DNA from: a virus
DNA: 39,015 bases
Strand: one strand, 5' to 3'
Virus record (IMG/VR): IMGVR_UViG_3300012168_000002
Coordinates: 1-39,015 of that record
Position numbers and translations under genes: made by a program. The notes under the pieces were generated by a model. The model was not told where the DNA came from. It saw only the letters and a program-made list of their open reading frames with translations, and did no database searches. The number at the start of each line of letters is the position of its first letter. Positions within the stretch are counted from its first letter, which is position 1. Below are positions 5,546 to 13,791 of this stretch, piece after piece.

Positions 5546-5606
5546 AGAGAACTCCCAGTGAAAGTAGAACAAATAGCCAAACGAGTAGCCAACGCAGAGC
5601 TTTCAT
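5430..5606 (-). CDS. Moron membrane protein, 58 aa
   Basis: ATG 5606 has a perfect AGGAGG SD (5612-5617) 5 nt upstream, the best ribosome-binding site in the genome, and a strong promoter at 5635-5662. The product begins MKALRW, has one hydrophobic helix (LLVWLFVLLSLGVLYGYL, residues ~7-24) and then a basic, soluble tail of ~35 aa ending NQAQL. This is the layout of a type II membrane or signal-anchored small protein. It overlaps the 85-aa gene in a different frame. Superinfection exclusion or another membrane role would be typical for a phage moron, but nothing in the sequence proves it. Confidence 0.7.
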   Translation of the reverse strand: MKALRWLLVWLFVLLSLGVLYGYLHPDRVFRTSSGRRFVRLLGERQQAPETLRNQAQL

Positions 5607-5611
5607 TGTCG

Positions 5612-5662
5612 CCTCCTAGAAGGAACTTTTAGATATTATATGCTCATTAAAAATATTGTAAA
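5612..5662 (-). promoter_or_regulatory. Moron promoter and perfect SD
   Basis: Minus strand: -35 TTTACA (5657-5662), 16-bp spacer, -10 TATAAT (5635-5640), a short leader, then AGGAGG (5612-5617) 5 nt before ATG 5606. It starts immediately downstream of the lysis-operon terminator, so this gene group has independent expression. Confidence 0.75.
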
Positions 5663-5664
5663 AC

Positions 5665-5733
5665 AAAAAAGCACCCTTAGGTCTCAGAGTGCTTCCTTGC
5701 TTATGAAAGGCGGAGAATTTGTAGAAACTCCGC
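5665..5733 (-). terminator. Late-operon terminator (two hairpins)
   Basis: Minus strand: hairpin GCGGAG-12 nt-CTCCGC (5710-5733), then a second stem AAGCACTCT pairing with GGGTGCTT (one G-U) followed by TTTTTTG (T tract 5665-5670). The second is a textbook intrinsic terminator at the end of the structural/lysis operon. Confidence 0.88.
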
Positions 5734-5745
5734 AAGTTAATTATA

Positions 5746-6006
5746 CTACTTCACCTCTGTGCTTGTAAACCAGATTCTTAGAATCAAGTTACCAACAGTC
5801 CCCCCCAACACTGCGTACGGCAACCACACGGCTGGCAATACTGATATAAATTCTGGCAACGCTAGAAATGCCACCACAAACACAATTACGTTGAACCACA
5901 CAGTTTTTGATTCATAAAACTTTTTTGTATTCATGTTTTCTTCATTTAACTGATAATCATTTTCGACCTTTTCAGTATAATCATAATCTTCGTAGATGTC
6001 TTTCAT
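5746..6006 (-). CDS. Holin (two-TM, class II type)
   Basis: 86 aa. A charged N-terminal ~28 residues precede FYESKTVWFNVIVFVVAFLA, followed by a second hydrophobic segment ending VGNLILRIWFTSTEVK. The 'K-T-x-W-F-N ... LP ... N-x-x-L-R' layout is common among small phage holins with two membrane helices. Start ATG at 6006 overlaps the stop of the 24-aa peptide (ATGA). It is last in the lysis cassette and directly followed by the terminator. Holins time lysis by permeabilising the inner membrane so that the amidase can act. Confidence 0.75.
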   Translation of the reverse strand: MKDIYEDYDYTEKVENDYQLNEENMNTKKFYESKTVWFNVIVFVVAFLALPEFISVLPAVWLPYAVLGGTVGNLILRIWFTSTEVK

Positions 6007-6077
6007 TTTTTTGCCATCAGTACAAATATTACTACTAATAATTCTAACAAAATTCCGAATAAAAATAAGTTGCTCAT
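6003..6077 (-). CDS. Single-TM micro-protein, 24 aa, in lysis cassette
   Basis: ATG 6077 overlaps the amidase stop (ATGA), and its TGA at 6003-6005 overlaps the holin ATG (ATGA). The peptide is MSNLF followed by one hydrophobic helix (LFGILLELLVVIFVLMA) and KK. Its position between endolysin and holin suggests an accessory holin or antiholin role, which is inference only. Confidence 0.6.
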   Translation of the reverse strand: MSNLFLFGILLELLVVIFVLMAKK

Positions 6078-6604
6078 AAAAGTTCTAAAAGTTTTTTTAT
6101 CTGATTTTTAATGTCTTCTTTGTTTTCTGTAGGTATTAAGTTTCTTGCCCAAGTATCAGAGAGTTTTGAGCCGTAACAGGTTTTATTGGCAAAGGCTCTA
6201 TGAGGGACTATTTTCTCTAGGGGAATGTTGTAGCGTCCTCTTATTGAGGCTACGAGGCTTGCCAGAGTGTTTTCCTGCTCTTTGGTAGGTAAGGAAGCAT
6301 CAAAGTTACCAGAGAGGCATATCCCGATAGATTTAGAGTTATAGTTGGTGGTGTGCGCTCCATGATAGTGTTCAGGTCGCCCTTTCCAAATAGCTCCGTC
6401 TTTGTGGATAACGTAATGATAACCCAAACCTTCCCATGGAGGAATTTTAGCTTCGTGCCACGCTTCCATCATTTGTGCCGTGTGGTGTGAGGTGTCCAGT
6501 AATGGTTGGGTATCAGTTCCACCACTGTGATGAATTATCAAATATTCTGGGTAATTGTCCTTAGGACGATTTTTCAATTTCTTATAAGTTTCAGTTTCAT
6601 TCAT
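6074..6604 (-). CDS. N-acetylmuramoyl-L-alanine amidase (endolysin)
   Basis: 176 aa, Amidase_2 family, T7-lysozyme type. Zinc ligands are visible: His25 in IIHHSG, His135 in VPHRA and Cys143 in NKTCYG (the same 8-residue His-Cys spacing as T7 lysozyme). The catalytic Tyr is in GYHYVI (Tyr62) and Lys141 precedes the Cys. It cleaves the amide bond between muramic acid and L-alanine in peptidoglycan. No signal peptide is present, so it needs a holin for release. It overlaps the preceding TM gene by 4 bp and the 24-aa peptide by 4 bp. Confidence 0.92.
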   Translation of the reverse strand: MNETETYKKLKNRPKDNYPEYLIIHHSGGTDTQPLLDTSHHTAQMMEAWHEAKIPPWEGLGYHYVIHKDGAIWKGRPEHYHGAHTTNYNSKSIGICLSGNFDASLPTKEQENTLASLVASIRGRYNIPLEKIVPHRAFANKTCYGSKLSDTWARNLIPTENKEDIKNQIKKLLELL

Positions 6605-6903
6605 AATTTTAAGTAATTTAAAATCCCTGCTATTATTATTCCCGTAATTATACTACTAATTATTGACCAATAGATAGCGGTATTTTTAGCTTTGACGTGC
6701 ATTTCTGCTTGAGAAATAGCAAATTGACTTTCTAATTTAGTTAGTCTGCCAGCTTCGAGTGAGGAAAATTCTTGTCTAAGTTTAACATGATCATCACGAA
6801 GTAGACGAAGTTCAGTTTTAACTTCGGAGATTCCACCTTCGATTCTGCCAAGACTTCTTGCCACTGAAAGGTCATTATTAAGGTTATTATTTATATCAGA
6901 CAT
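6601..6903 (-). CDS. Coiled-coil protein with C-terminal TM (lysis-associated)
   Basis: 100 aa: hydrophilic coiled-coil-forming N-terminal ~70 residues (VKTELRLLRDDHVKLRQEF) and one C-terminal membrane helix (YWSIISSIITGIIIAGIL). This layout is seen in XhlA-like and other phage lysis accessory proteins. ATGA overlap with the endolysin gene supports a joint function. Confidence 0.7.
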   Translation of the reverse strand: MSDINNNLNNDLSVARSLGRIEGGISEVKTELRLLRDDHVKLRQEFSSLEAGRLTKLESQFAISQAEMHVKAKNTAIYWSIISSIITGIIIAGILNYLKL

Positions 6904-6937
6904 TTATTATTAACAAAAGAAATTTTTTCATGGGTTT

Positions 6938-6943
6938 ATTATA
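6938..6943 (-). promoter_or_regulatory. Possible -10 box at the head of the lysis cassette
   Basis: TATAAT on the minus strand overlapping the stop of the upstream gene, then exactly 6 nt (AAACCC), then an ATG opening an 11-codon frame (MKKFLLLIINV) that overlaps the start at 6903. It has the same spacing as the HNH promoters, but no -35 is seen, so chance is possible. Confidence 0.3.
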
Positions 6944-7643
6944 CTACCATCAATCTAGGAATAAAAGAGACTGGTTGTGGTGGTTGTATCGCTCCCAGAC
7001 TCACTGCCCAGCTATCTAAAGCACCCATTCCTGACCAAGAAAGAGTAGTAGAAGCCGCGACTACGATTGTGCCCATTTCTGAACCTACTAAGCTACCTAA
7101 TGCTCCTGCGGCACTATGGTGAGGAGCTTGACGAATCTGGTCAGTTATGGCGGTAGCTGTTTGTGTAGCCAGTCCTCCTGAAACACGATTATTAGCTGAA
7201 GTAGGAGTTACTGCAGCGGAAGCAGGTGTGTTTGTGCCATTAGCCCCAGTGTTAGCAGAATAAGGATTTGTCTGGTCTACATTCCGCCAAGCAATTGCTC
7301 CAGCGATAGCTGTTAGAGAAGCTGAAAGAGTAACGGTAACTGTTCTAGTTCCGCTGGTAGGGTTAACCAGATACCATTTCTCTGAAGTATAAACTCCATT
7401 TACATCGCTTCGGAGTTTAGTCATTGCTTGCCCTGAAACATCAATCGAGGAAACTGTGCCAGCAGCGAATATCCCGACATTAACTTCTAATAATCTATTC
7501 GTATTCGTGCCAACTAAAATAGTCCAAACAATAGTCGTTCCTAACCCATAAGCAGATATACTTGCATTATCAAAATAAACAGGACCTAAGTCAGAGTTTA
7601 TATACGCTCGTCTACTTGGAAATGCTCGTCCTTGCCTAGCCAT
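6939..7643 (-). CDS. Beta-sandwich virion/fibre-associated protein, 234 aa
   Basis: Residues ~25-200 are a Ser/Thr/Ala/Gly-rich all-beta sequence (LLEVNVGIFAAGTVSSIDVS, TRTVTVTLSASLTAIAGAIAW, TLSWSGMGALDSWAVSLGAI). This pattern is shared by many uncharacterised phage structural proteins downstream of fibres. It begins MARQGRAFPSRRA and ends PRLMVV. Last of the fibre block before lysis; probably part of the adsorption apparatus. The exact role is unknown. Confidence 0.75.
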   Translation of the reverse strand: MARQGRAFPSRRAYINSDLGPVYFDNASISAYGLGTTIVWTILVGTNTNRLLEVNVGIFAAGTVSSIDVSGQAMTKLRSDVNGVYTSEKWYLVNPTSGTRTVTVTLSASLTAIAGAIAWRNVDQTNPYSANTGANGTNTPASAAVTPTSANNRVSGGLATQTATAITDQIRQAPHHSAAGALGSLVGSEMGTIVVAASTTLSWSGMGALDSWAVSLGAIQPPQPVSFIPRLMVV

Positions 7644-7645
7644 AA

Positions 7646-8608
7646 CTAATAAGTAGCCGCTCTTTTGACGGCTTGACCATAATAATAATTTTTTCTTGGG
7701 AGATCACCAGTTGCCACAACCTGGCCAGCTCCAATATCCCAAGGAGCAACACGAGTTACTCCGTCAAAGTCATCGGGGAAAGGCCAGCCAGCATCAGCCG
7801 ATAAATCAGCTCCATAAGTTCTCGCTCCTGCGTCAGCAGCACCTAAGTGCCAGTCAGACGCTGAGACGAAAGTAAATGTCTGACTGGTACGACTACCTGT
7901 ACCAGGGGCGGTGGTGTCCTGACTAGCGTTGTTGTTGGAGGTACCCGTTCCGGTAAAGTCATTTCCCGATGAACCATGACCGAGACAGTTCTTCATCACC
8001 GTAGTAGGAAGTCCATCTAATCTGTAATTCACCGCAAAATTAATAACTGTATTGTTATACCATCTATGGGTTATACCGCCGCTGCCACCGGAATTATCCA
8101 ATCCTTCCGTTGAAGCTGTCCCAGTGCCGATAATGAAACAATTTTCAACAATGACCCCATCAGACCGCACGTCAACCCCTTGGTGCTGAAGTGTTCCAGT
8201 AGTACGAATGTGGCATTTAATTAGTTTTATGCCAGCAACACCAGAAGAGAAGACCACGGTTCGATTCGATCCGGTGTCGTCAGTCTCAATTTGGATGCGT
8301 TCGACCCGAGTGAAAGGGTCTGATAGGGTTAGTGGAGCACCAGCTACCGAGAGTCTATAACTACCTGTTGACCACGGCATTTCAGCGTAATCACCAGCCG
8401 AACCAATAATACGGATAAAGTAAGTGGCATCGGTAGTGAACCCATCTACTGTGACAGTTGTGGTATCTTCAAGATCACCACAGACAATATCTAGTTGCTC
8501 AGTATTACCTACCAGGTTAGCTCGAATCGCTTGCTGACCTGATTCAGCCCCCGAAAGAGTAGTGTAGTCTCCCCCTGATGATTCGACTGTGACAGTAATT
8601 ACGGCCAT
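7646..8608 (-). CDS. Right-handed beta-helix fibre/spike protein, 320 aa
   Basis: The sequence has parallel beta-helix character: repeated short strands with IKLIKCHIRTTG, VIVENCFIIGTG and HRWYNNTVINFAV-like turns, and a C-terminal FDGVTRVAPWDIGAGQ motif typical of pectate-lyase-like repeat proteins. The N-terminal MAVITVTVESSGGDYTTLSG is typical of such phage proteins. No catalytic residues for a lyase are evident. Probably a receptor-binding spike or its enzymatic relative. It stands 1 bp from its upstream neighbour and starts in an A-rich, SD-less context (ACTAAAATG). Confidence 0.75.
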   Translation of the reverse strand: MAVITVTVESSGGDYTTLSGAESGQQAIRANLVGNTEQLDIVCGDLEDTTTVTVDGFTTDATYFIRIIGSAGDYAEMPWSTGSYRLSVAGAPLTLSDPFTRVERIQIETDDTGSNRTVVFSSGVAGIKLIKCHIRTTGTLQHQGVDVRSDGVIVENCFIIGTGTASTEGLDNSGGSGGITHRWYNNTVINFAVNYRLDGLPTTVMKNCLGHGSSGNDFTGTGTSNNNASQDTTAPGTGSRTSQTFTFVSASDWHLGAADAGARTYGADLSADAGWPFPDDFDGVTRVAPWDIGAGQVVATGDLPRKNYYYGQAVKRAATY

Positions 8609-8609
8609 T

Positions 8610-9206
8610 TTAGTTATCTACTGAAGAAGCTAAAAGTCCTGTTTTCAGGTTTCTAATGTTAGCTTCCAGTTCTGCTTTAGTAATTTCGACCTCTCCTTTT
8701 GAATCAAAAATAAAGTTATCTACTTCAATAACCCATTCTCGCCTCCTAAGAACAATGCGATTATCGTTTGGGTCTTCTTCTCGTTGATTATATTTTTCAA
8801 TTTCCGCTCGGCTTACTCCTGGAATCTTTATTTTATAGAACCAAGGTAGTCCTTCCTTACTTCCCCAGACATGACCATCCTCCATAATCACTGAAATCAT
8901 TCCTCGTTTATATGAACCCTTCCTGTCTTTAAAATCAAGAAGAGCTTGGAGTTCTGCGTTGGACATATTGCTTTCCTGAACCTTTTCGTGTTGCCATTTT
9001 ACTAGAATGATCTCCTCTACTCGTGCACGAGTAATGTTTCTTTGCCCCGCTTTTTCTTCCGCCTCTTCAGCAATCGCTTTGTCATATTCTTCCTGTGAAT
9101 AATCCTTCGTCCACGTCTCAAGAATCCCTTTATAAGCTTCTAGGGTAGGTTGATTCGTTGATTCTGCTCTAAGTAGTAGTTCAGCCATAGTAAGTTTAAA
9201 TCTCAA
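8610..9206 (-). CDS. Coiled-coil/charged protein, 198 aa, unknown
   Basis: Strongly helical, charged protein (KGILETWTKDYSQEEYDKAI; C-terminal helix with AELEANIRNLKTGLL). It resembles fibre-assembly or phage accessory proteins only in its composition and place between two fibre-type genes. The start overlaps the end of the upstream gene by 11 bp. Confidence 0.7.
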   Translation of the reverse strand: MRFKLTMAELLLRAESTNQPTLEAYKGILETWTKDYSQEEYDKAIAEEAEEKAGQRNITRARVEEIILVKWQHEKVQESNMSNAELQALLDFKDRKGSYKRGMISVIMEDGHVWGSKEGLPWFYKIKIPGVSRAEIEKYNQREEDPNDNRIVLRRREWVIEVDNFIFDSKGEVEITKAELEANIRNLKTGLLASSVDN

Positions 9207-9702
9207 TCACCATGTAAGCTATTGCGTTCACTGCTGCGGCTGCCTTTACCCTAATTCTTACTGAATTTCCAATGATACATTTTGGTTCAGCACCTAGAGG
9301 AAACTGCTTGTAATAGTAAGGTTGAGCGGGAGCGATAAACGCTACATCAAACAACTTTGTTACCGTAATCGAACCTTCTGCTGAAGCTGTGTAACCAGTT
9401 GCCGCTGTTCCTAAAGTAAGACCTGCGACTGAAGCCACTGCACCTTCTGCCCCATCAAACTTCATTACATCGGCATCAGCACTAGCGGTTACAGTCGCAA
9501 AGACTGTTCCTGTATCTAATAATTCTACTTCGATTCCCGCAGCGGCTGCACTACCATCAAACGAAATTCCCCACTCTACAATTTTAACCACGTTGAATGG
9601 TTTTAATTGTAATAAGGTTTTAATCGCTGTGCCTGTGGTCACTGCCACAAAAGAAGCAGTGGTTGGCATTGCTCCGTTAAATATTGTATATCTACTTGCC
9701 AT
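9196..9702 (-). CDS. Small virion beta protein, 168 aa
   Basis: All-beta, Ala/Val/Thr-rich (FNGAMPTTASFVAVTTGTAI, VEWGISFDGSAAAAGIEVEL, VRIRVKAAAAVNAIAYMVIEI). It resembles a decoration or fibre-tip protein by composition. There is a 53-bp gap to the fibre gene upstream, with no strong structure. It starts without an SD (ATTAAAATATG). Confidence 0.7.
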   Translation of the reverse strand: MASRYTIFNGAMPTTASFVAVTTGTAIKTLLQLKPFNVVKIVEWGISFDGSAAAAGIEVELLDTGTVFATVTASADADVMKFDGAEGAVASVAGLTLGTAATGYTASAEGSITVTKLFDVAFIAPAQPYYYKQFPLGAEPKCIIGNSVRIRVKAAAAVNAIAYMVIEI

Positions 9703-9756
9703 ATTTTAATTCTTTGTTAATTTCTAATTAGTTTATTGTCTTTTCGGACTTACGAC

Positions 9757-12700
9757 CTATGTTTGCCTAATACCTATACGCACTGTTAATCCTTTTGCTG
9801 CCGTAGTCTGAATCCCATCCACATCCACAGTAATTATATCACCTGCGGTAACTGCGGTAACACTTATCACTGGGGCAGCCGCTGCGGTTCTGGAAGATTT
9901 TTCTGTTGAATCAATGGTAATTTTTGTGCTGATAACTGTGGTGCCATTCAGGTTTATATCAATAGTTTGTACTCCTGTTACTCCCGCCGTGTCCACCCAG
10001 GCTCCCACTTCTGTAATTGTCCCAGTAAAAGGAAGTTCTAAATCCCCACCAATAGCTGTTCCTGTTGCATTGTCTGTGGTGTTTCCCAAAACTCGATAAA
10101 GAAAATATTTAACATTTCTATTTGAGGCAACAAACTGATCTACAGGCATTGCTCTAGTAGTATCGGTGCCTGTGTTTATTTCTGCGGTAGTAGCTAATTC
10201 TACTCCTCCAACCACTGTCAAAGAAGCCGCTCGATAAGTATTTGTAGTGCTAGAGATGTCTTTATTTGTAAGAGTTTGAGCTGTACTAACATCAACAACA
10301 GTTATTCCTTCAACTGCAATCAAACCAGCAGAAACTCTTGAAAGAGTAGTATCAGAAGTCGCTCCAAGCTCTATGGTAGTTGATTCTAGGACAGTGAAGA
10401 AAGCTGAAGATACTCTTGCTCCAGTGGCTGCTAGTGCGCCTGTCATTGTTATAGCAGTAGCTCCCAAAGCTAAAGTAGTATAAGCAGAACCAGCGATAGT
10501 AAGAGTATTCGCTGAATGAGTTACCGTTACCGCTCCTGCAAGAAAGTTTATTACCGCACCACTTGCTAGAAAAAGGTCAGAGAAAGCTGTCCCTGAAACT
10601 CCTAGCCCTGCACCATCGTTGGCATCTGGTAGAAAATTAGTGTTCGCTGTGATATTTGTTCCTGTTATAGCCGCTGCTGAAGCTCCACCGATTACCGTTC
10701 CATCAAGCGTACCGCCATTAATATCTGTCGTAGTAAGAACTGTGGAAGCAAAGGTGGCCACTCCAGTATTGGAGTTAAAAGTCATATTTGTGTTAGTCTT
10801 CGGACCTAAGTCTCCTGTTGCTGCTGTGAAGAAAGCAATAAACGATGATGTATCTGTCGCTTCATCAGCGACTGTTATTGTTGTTGGAACACCCCCCCCA
10901 GCAACCCAAGAAAGAACCCCTGCACCATCTGTAGAGAGAACTTCTCCAGAATCACCATCGTCAATAGGCAAAGTGTAAGTTATATCTCCTGCTTGAATAC
11001 CTACTTTAAAAGCAGTAAAGTTAGTACCATCTGTCGTATCTTCGTAAAGGCGTAGTTCCGCTGCCTGCGTAGCATTGCCGAGGAATCTGAATGTACCAGC
11101 ACCTTTAGCTAAGAAGTTAAATCCTACATCCGTATCTCCACCGGAAGCTGTGAATTGAGGGTTGGTAGCAGTCGCGGCATTGGCGTAGGTAATCTCGTTC
11201 ACCGCTGAAGCTGTGGTGGTAAATATTAGAAGCTCATTACCATTAGTGTCTGCGAGAAATCCCCCTGAAACGATTTTAGCTTCTGTGAGAGTTTTCGCAG
11301 TGAGAGTTTGCGTGCCTCCCACTGTAACTGCACTTGCAGTGTTAGTGCCTGCTGTGGTTACTCTTAGGTCGCCTGTGGAAACTGTGAATATCCCTGTGGA
11401 ATGTGTGATTACCGCATCTCCGTTAGCTATATTTAGGGTAAATCCCGTTGCTCCGTGTAAGTCAGCATAGCCAAGAGCAGTAGTTCCCAAAACTACTCCG
11501 TCATTAGTCGCTGGTTTAAATACACCTGCACTATCAAGGATAAGGCGGTCAGTTAAAGTTCCTGAACCATCAGGCACAGTTCCAAAAATAATTCGTCCAG
11601 GCATATCAGCACCTGCTCCTGATGTTACAGTCCCGTCTACTTCAGCTCTTATTTGAGCGGCTAGGGTTTGAGTTGCGAAAGTTCCTGTTTGTTGTGCTCC
11701 GTACCAAGATATTTTACCTAAGCCATCTCCTGAAGCTACTACTGTTGAATTTACAACTGCGGCATTTTTAGAACGATAAAATAGAAATTCCGCTTGAGTT
11801 CCAGCTGTTGCGTTATACATAGCAAGAACCATAGCTGCTGGACCAGCTGTTGCACCATGTTCTTGGTAGCTTGGAATAATCCCTCCCATTGTTACGGCTT
11901 GAGCACCCATATATACGGCATTTGGTACTACTGGTGCATCGAAAGTATACGAAGTAGCTGCACCCGCAAAAGCTAAAATATTTCCTGTTTGAGTGATAGT
12001 TACATCACTACTATCCCAGTTAATAACTGCACCTTCAGCAAGAAAGAGATCAGAGAAAGCCGTTCCTGCAGCACCCAATGCTGCTCCATCGTTAGCATCT
12101 GGTAAAATACTAGTATTTACTACATAAATATCAGTGGTTAAAGTGTTCGTTGTCGTATCAAAAGTAAGTGCCGCATCACCTTCTATGGTGCCGTCTCCTG
12201 TCCACACACCCACTTGATTGTCTACTGGCGTGCCTACTTTAGTAACATCCCCTGAACCTGCTGGTGTAGCAAATGTTGGCGCAGAAGAAGCGCCGTTAGA
12301 TTTAAGAAATGTTCCATCAACACCGAGAGCAAGTTCCGTTACATCGCCATTAGTATCAGAATAAAATACTCTCCAAGCGGTGTTGCCTACGAATTGAGTT
12401 AAAGAATCTGCAGAAGTAGCTCTAGCATTTAATTGCGTTTGAATAGCTGAAGTTACACCTTTAACATAAGAGAGTTCGGTTAAAGAGGGGTAGGTGGCGG
12501 TGGTGAGTGAGGCAATAGTAGTAGGAGCATTAAAGTAAGCTATCTCATTGGTTGTACCTGGGCCAACAGTACCACCCGAACTTGGTAAATTGTTTATTTT
12601 GTTTATTAAAAACGAAGTTCTTTGATCTACAATTCCTATGGCCCGATTGATTATGCTGTCAGTTAGTTTGGTATGAACTTTATCTAAGCCTTCAATTTGT

Positions 12701-13173
12701 TTTATTTCTATCTTTGAGTCTTTGGTTTTACCTGTGTTTATTTTTTCTACTAGTTGGAGTCTGGTATCTGGGCTACCATCTGCCCCAGGAAGCCCATTTT
12801 GCCCCGCTACGCCTTCTATTCCATCTAAACCATCATTTCCCTTAATCCCCTGTTTTCCATCAATTCCAGGGTCTCCTTTGTCCCCTTTTTCGCCCTGCTC
12901 ACCCTGTATTCCTTGAATACCTTGCTCACCAGGAACCATACTATCTTGTCCATCTTTTCCTTTGATACTTTCAAGAACTTTATCAAGATTTATTTCACTT
13001 GCTTTGACTTCGGCAATAGATTTCTCTACTTCTTGTTTCAGTTCTTTAGTGAGAGTATCTACTCGGTCTTCTAGGTCAGAAATCAGATTAAAAACCTGTA
13101 AGGTAGTCTTGTCTGAGACTTTACCTTCGATGATGGCTCTTTTTAATTTGTCTTTTTGGTTGTCTGAGAGCAT
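9757..13173 (-). CDS. Long tail fibre with collagen-like segment, 1138 aa
   Basis: Domains in order: N-terminal helical/coiled-coil region (~1-70); collagen-like G-x-y repeats (~70-135, GEQGIQGIQGEQGEKGDKGD); a helical stretch (TKLTDSIINRAIGIVDQRTS); then ~900 residues of repetitive beta units. In these, variants of LPDANDGAALGAAGTAFSDL, followed by a VINWDSSDVTITQ-like phrase, recur at least four times. The C-terminal ~120 aa form a beta domain (TGTITEVGAWVDTAGVTGVQ). This is the presumed main receptor-binding fibre. An HNH gene lies directly upstream. A + strand antisense frame is a shadow. Confidence 0.88.
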   Translation of the reverse strand: MLSDNQKDKLKRAIIEGKVSDKTTLQVFNLISDLEDRVDTLTKELKQEVEKSIAEVKASEINLDKVLESIKGKDGQDSMVPGEQGIQGIQGEQGEKGDKGDPGIDGKQGIKGNDGLDGIEGVAGQNGLPGADGSPDTRLQLVEKINTGKTKDSKIEIKQIEGLDKVHTKLTDSIINRAIGIVDQRTSFLINKINNLPSSGGTVGPGTTNEIAYFNAPTTIASLTTATYPSLTELSYVKGVTSAIQTQLNARATSADSLTQFVGNTAWRVFYSDTNGDVTELALGVDGTFLKSNGASSAPTFATPAGSGDVTKVGTPVDNQVGVWTGDGTIEGDAALTFDTTTNTLTTDIYVVNTSILPDANDGAALGAAGTAFSDLFLAEGAVINWDSSDVTITQTGNILAFAGAATSYTFDAPVVPNAVYMGAQAVTMGGIIPSYQEHGATAGPAAMVLAMYNATAGTQAEFLFYRSKNAAVVNSTVVASGDGLGKISWYGAQQTGTFATQTLAAQIRAEVDGTVTSGAGADMPGRIIFGTVPDGSGTLTDRLILDSAGVFKPATNDGVVLGTTALGYADLHGATGFTLNIANGDAVITHSTGIFTVSTGDLRVTTAGTNTASAVTVGGTQTLTAKTLTEAKIVSGGFLADTNGNELLIFTTTASAVNEITYANAATATNPQFTASGGDTDVGFNFLAKGAGTFRFLGNATQAAELRLYEDTTDGTNFTAFKVGIQAGDITYTLPIDDGDSGEVLSTDGAGVLSWVAGGGVPTTITVADEATDTSSFIAFFTAATGDLGPKTNTNMTFNSNTGVATFASTVLTTTDINGGTLDGTVIGGASAAAITGTNITANTNFLPDANDGAGLGVSGTAFSDLFLASGAVINFLAGAVTVTHSANTLTIAGSAYTTLALGATAITMTGALAATGARVSSAFFTVLESTTIELGATSDTTLSRVSAGLIAVEGITVVDVSTAQTLTNKDISSTTNTYRAASLTVVGGVELATTAEINTGTDTTRAMPVDQFVASNRNVKYFLYRVLGNTTDNATGTAIGGDLELPFTGTITEVGAWVDTAGVTGVQTIDINLNGTTVISTKITIDSTEKSSRTAAAAPVISVTAVTAGDIITVDVDGIQTTAAKGLTVRIGIRQT

Positions 13174-13183
13174 TGACTTTTAG

Positions 13184-13714
13184 TTATTTATTTACAAGTT
13201 CATACCTAATTGTTTTTATACTCTTTTTACTATTACAAGATACACACAGTGGCTGTATATTTTCAATATTGTCCGAGCCACCTTTATTTACAGAAATAAT
13301 ATGGTCTTTGGTGAGTTTTATTTCTGGTTCTTGTTTTTTACAACACGGACAAGTCCAGTTGTATTGAGCTTTCAAAGTTTCCCATTCTTTAAAACTATGT
13401 GAACCTCCAGCTTCTTTTAATTTGTTAGCTCTCATTATTTTATAATAAGGCGTAACTCCACCCTGCCAGTTAGGAGCTTGTTCTCCTTTCTTTCCATAAA
13501 AATAATTGTTTGCACCTTTACTTTGAATTAAGTTACTGCATTTTCTACATCTTTTAGAATAAAAAGAACACGCATTATTACAATCAATACACTTAAATCT
13601 TTCCTTGCCACCTTTCCATCTTGGATGATTAACTCCCATATTTTCACCCTTCTTAAACTGAGTTTCAGGTGAGATACTAACTCCCTTCTTGAATTGTGTA
13701 TTTACATTTGGCAT
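13184..13714 (-). CDS. HNH homing endonuclease (paralogue of 20027-20542)
   Basis: 176 aa: an N-terminal GVSISPETQFKKG-type motif, HPRWKGG, a zinc ribbon (CIDC, then CRKC), a second NWQGG, a helical region, and a C-terminal HNH core (CPCCKKQEPEIKLTKDHIIS, then GGSDNIENIQPLCVSCN). The core is closely similar to that of the HNH gene at 20027-20542, so the two are paralogues. It sits between the fibre gene and an ejection-protein gene. No SD; an extended -10 (TGT-TATAAT, 13721-13726) lies 6 nt before the ATG. Confidence 0.9.
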   Translation of the reverse strand: MPNVNTQFKKGVSISPETQFKKGENMGVNHPRWKGGKERFKCIDCNNACSFYSKRCRKCSNLIQSKGANNYFYGKKGEQAPNWQGGVTPYYKIMRANKLKEAGGSHSFKEWETLKAQYNWTCPCCKKQEPEIKLTKDHIISVNKGGSDNIENIQPLCVSCNSKKSIKTIRYELVNK

Positions 13715-13720
13715 ATTGAT

Positions 13721-13726
13721 ATTATA
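13721..13726 (-). promoter_or_regulatory. Extended -10 promoter of HNH gene (leaderless)
   Basis: Minus strand TG-T-TATAAT, then ATCAAT, then ATG. No good -35, as expected when an extended -10 is present. The 13-bp string TAATGTTATAATA is also found at the HNH gene starting at 20542. Confidence 0.6.
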
Positions 13727-13791
13727 ACATTATGTGTTAAGATAAGGTATGATTTTACTTAGTATTCTAGTGTGGTTTTTCATAGGGATTT

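Noticed and set aside
5297-5632. 111-aa + strand ORF over the moron
   Set aside because: It lacks promoter and RBS and is antisense to two frames that have them.
6403-6411. DnaA-box 9-mer inside the amidase gene (another at 27465-27473)
   Set aside because: Both lie in or at the end of coding sequence; only the intergenic copy at 4464 has a supporting context.
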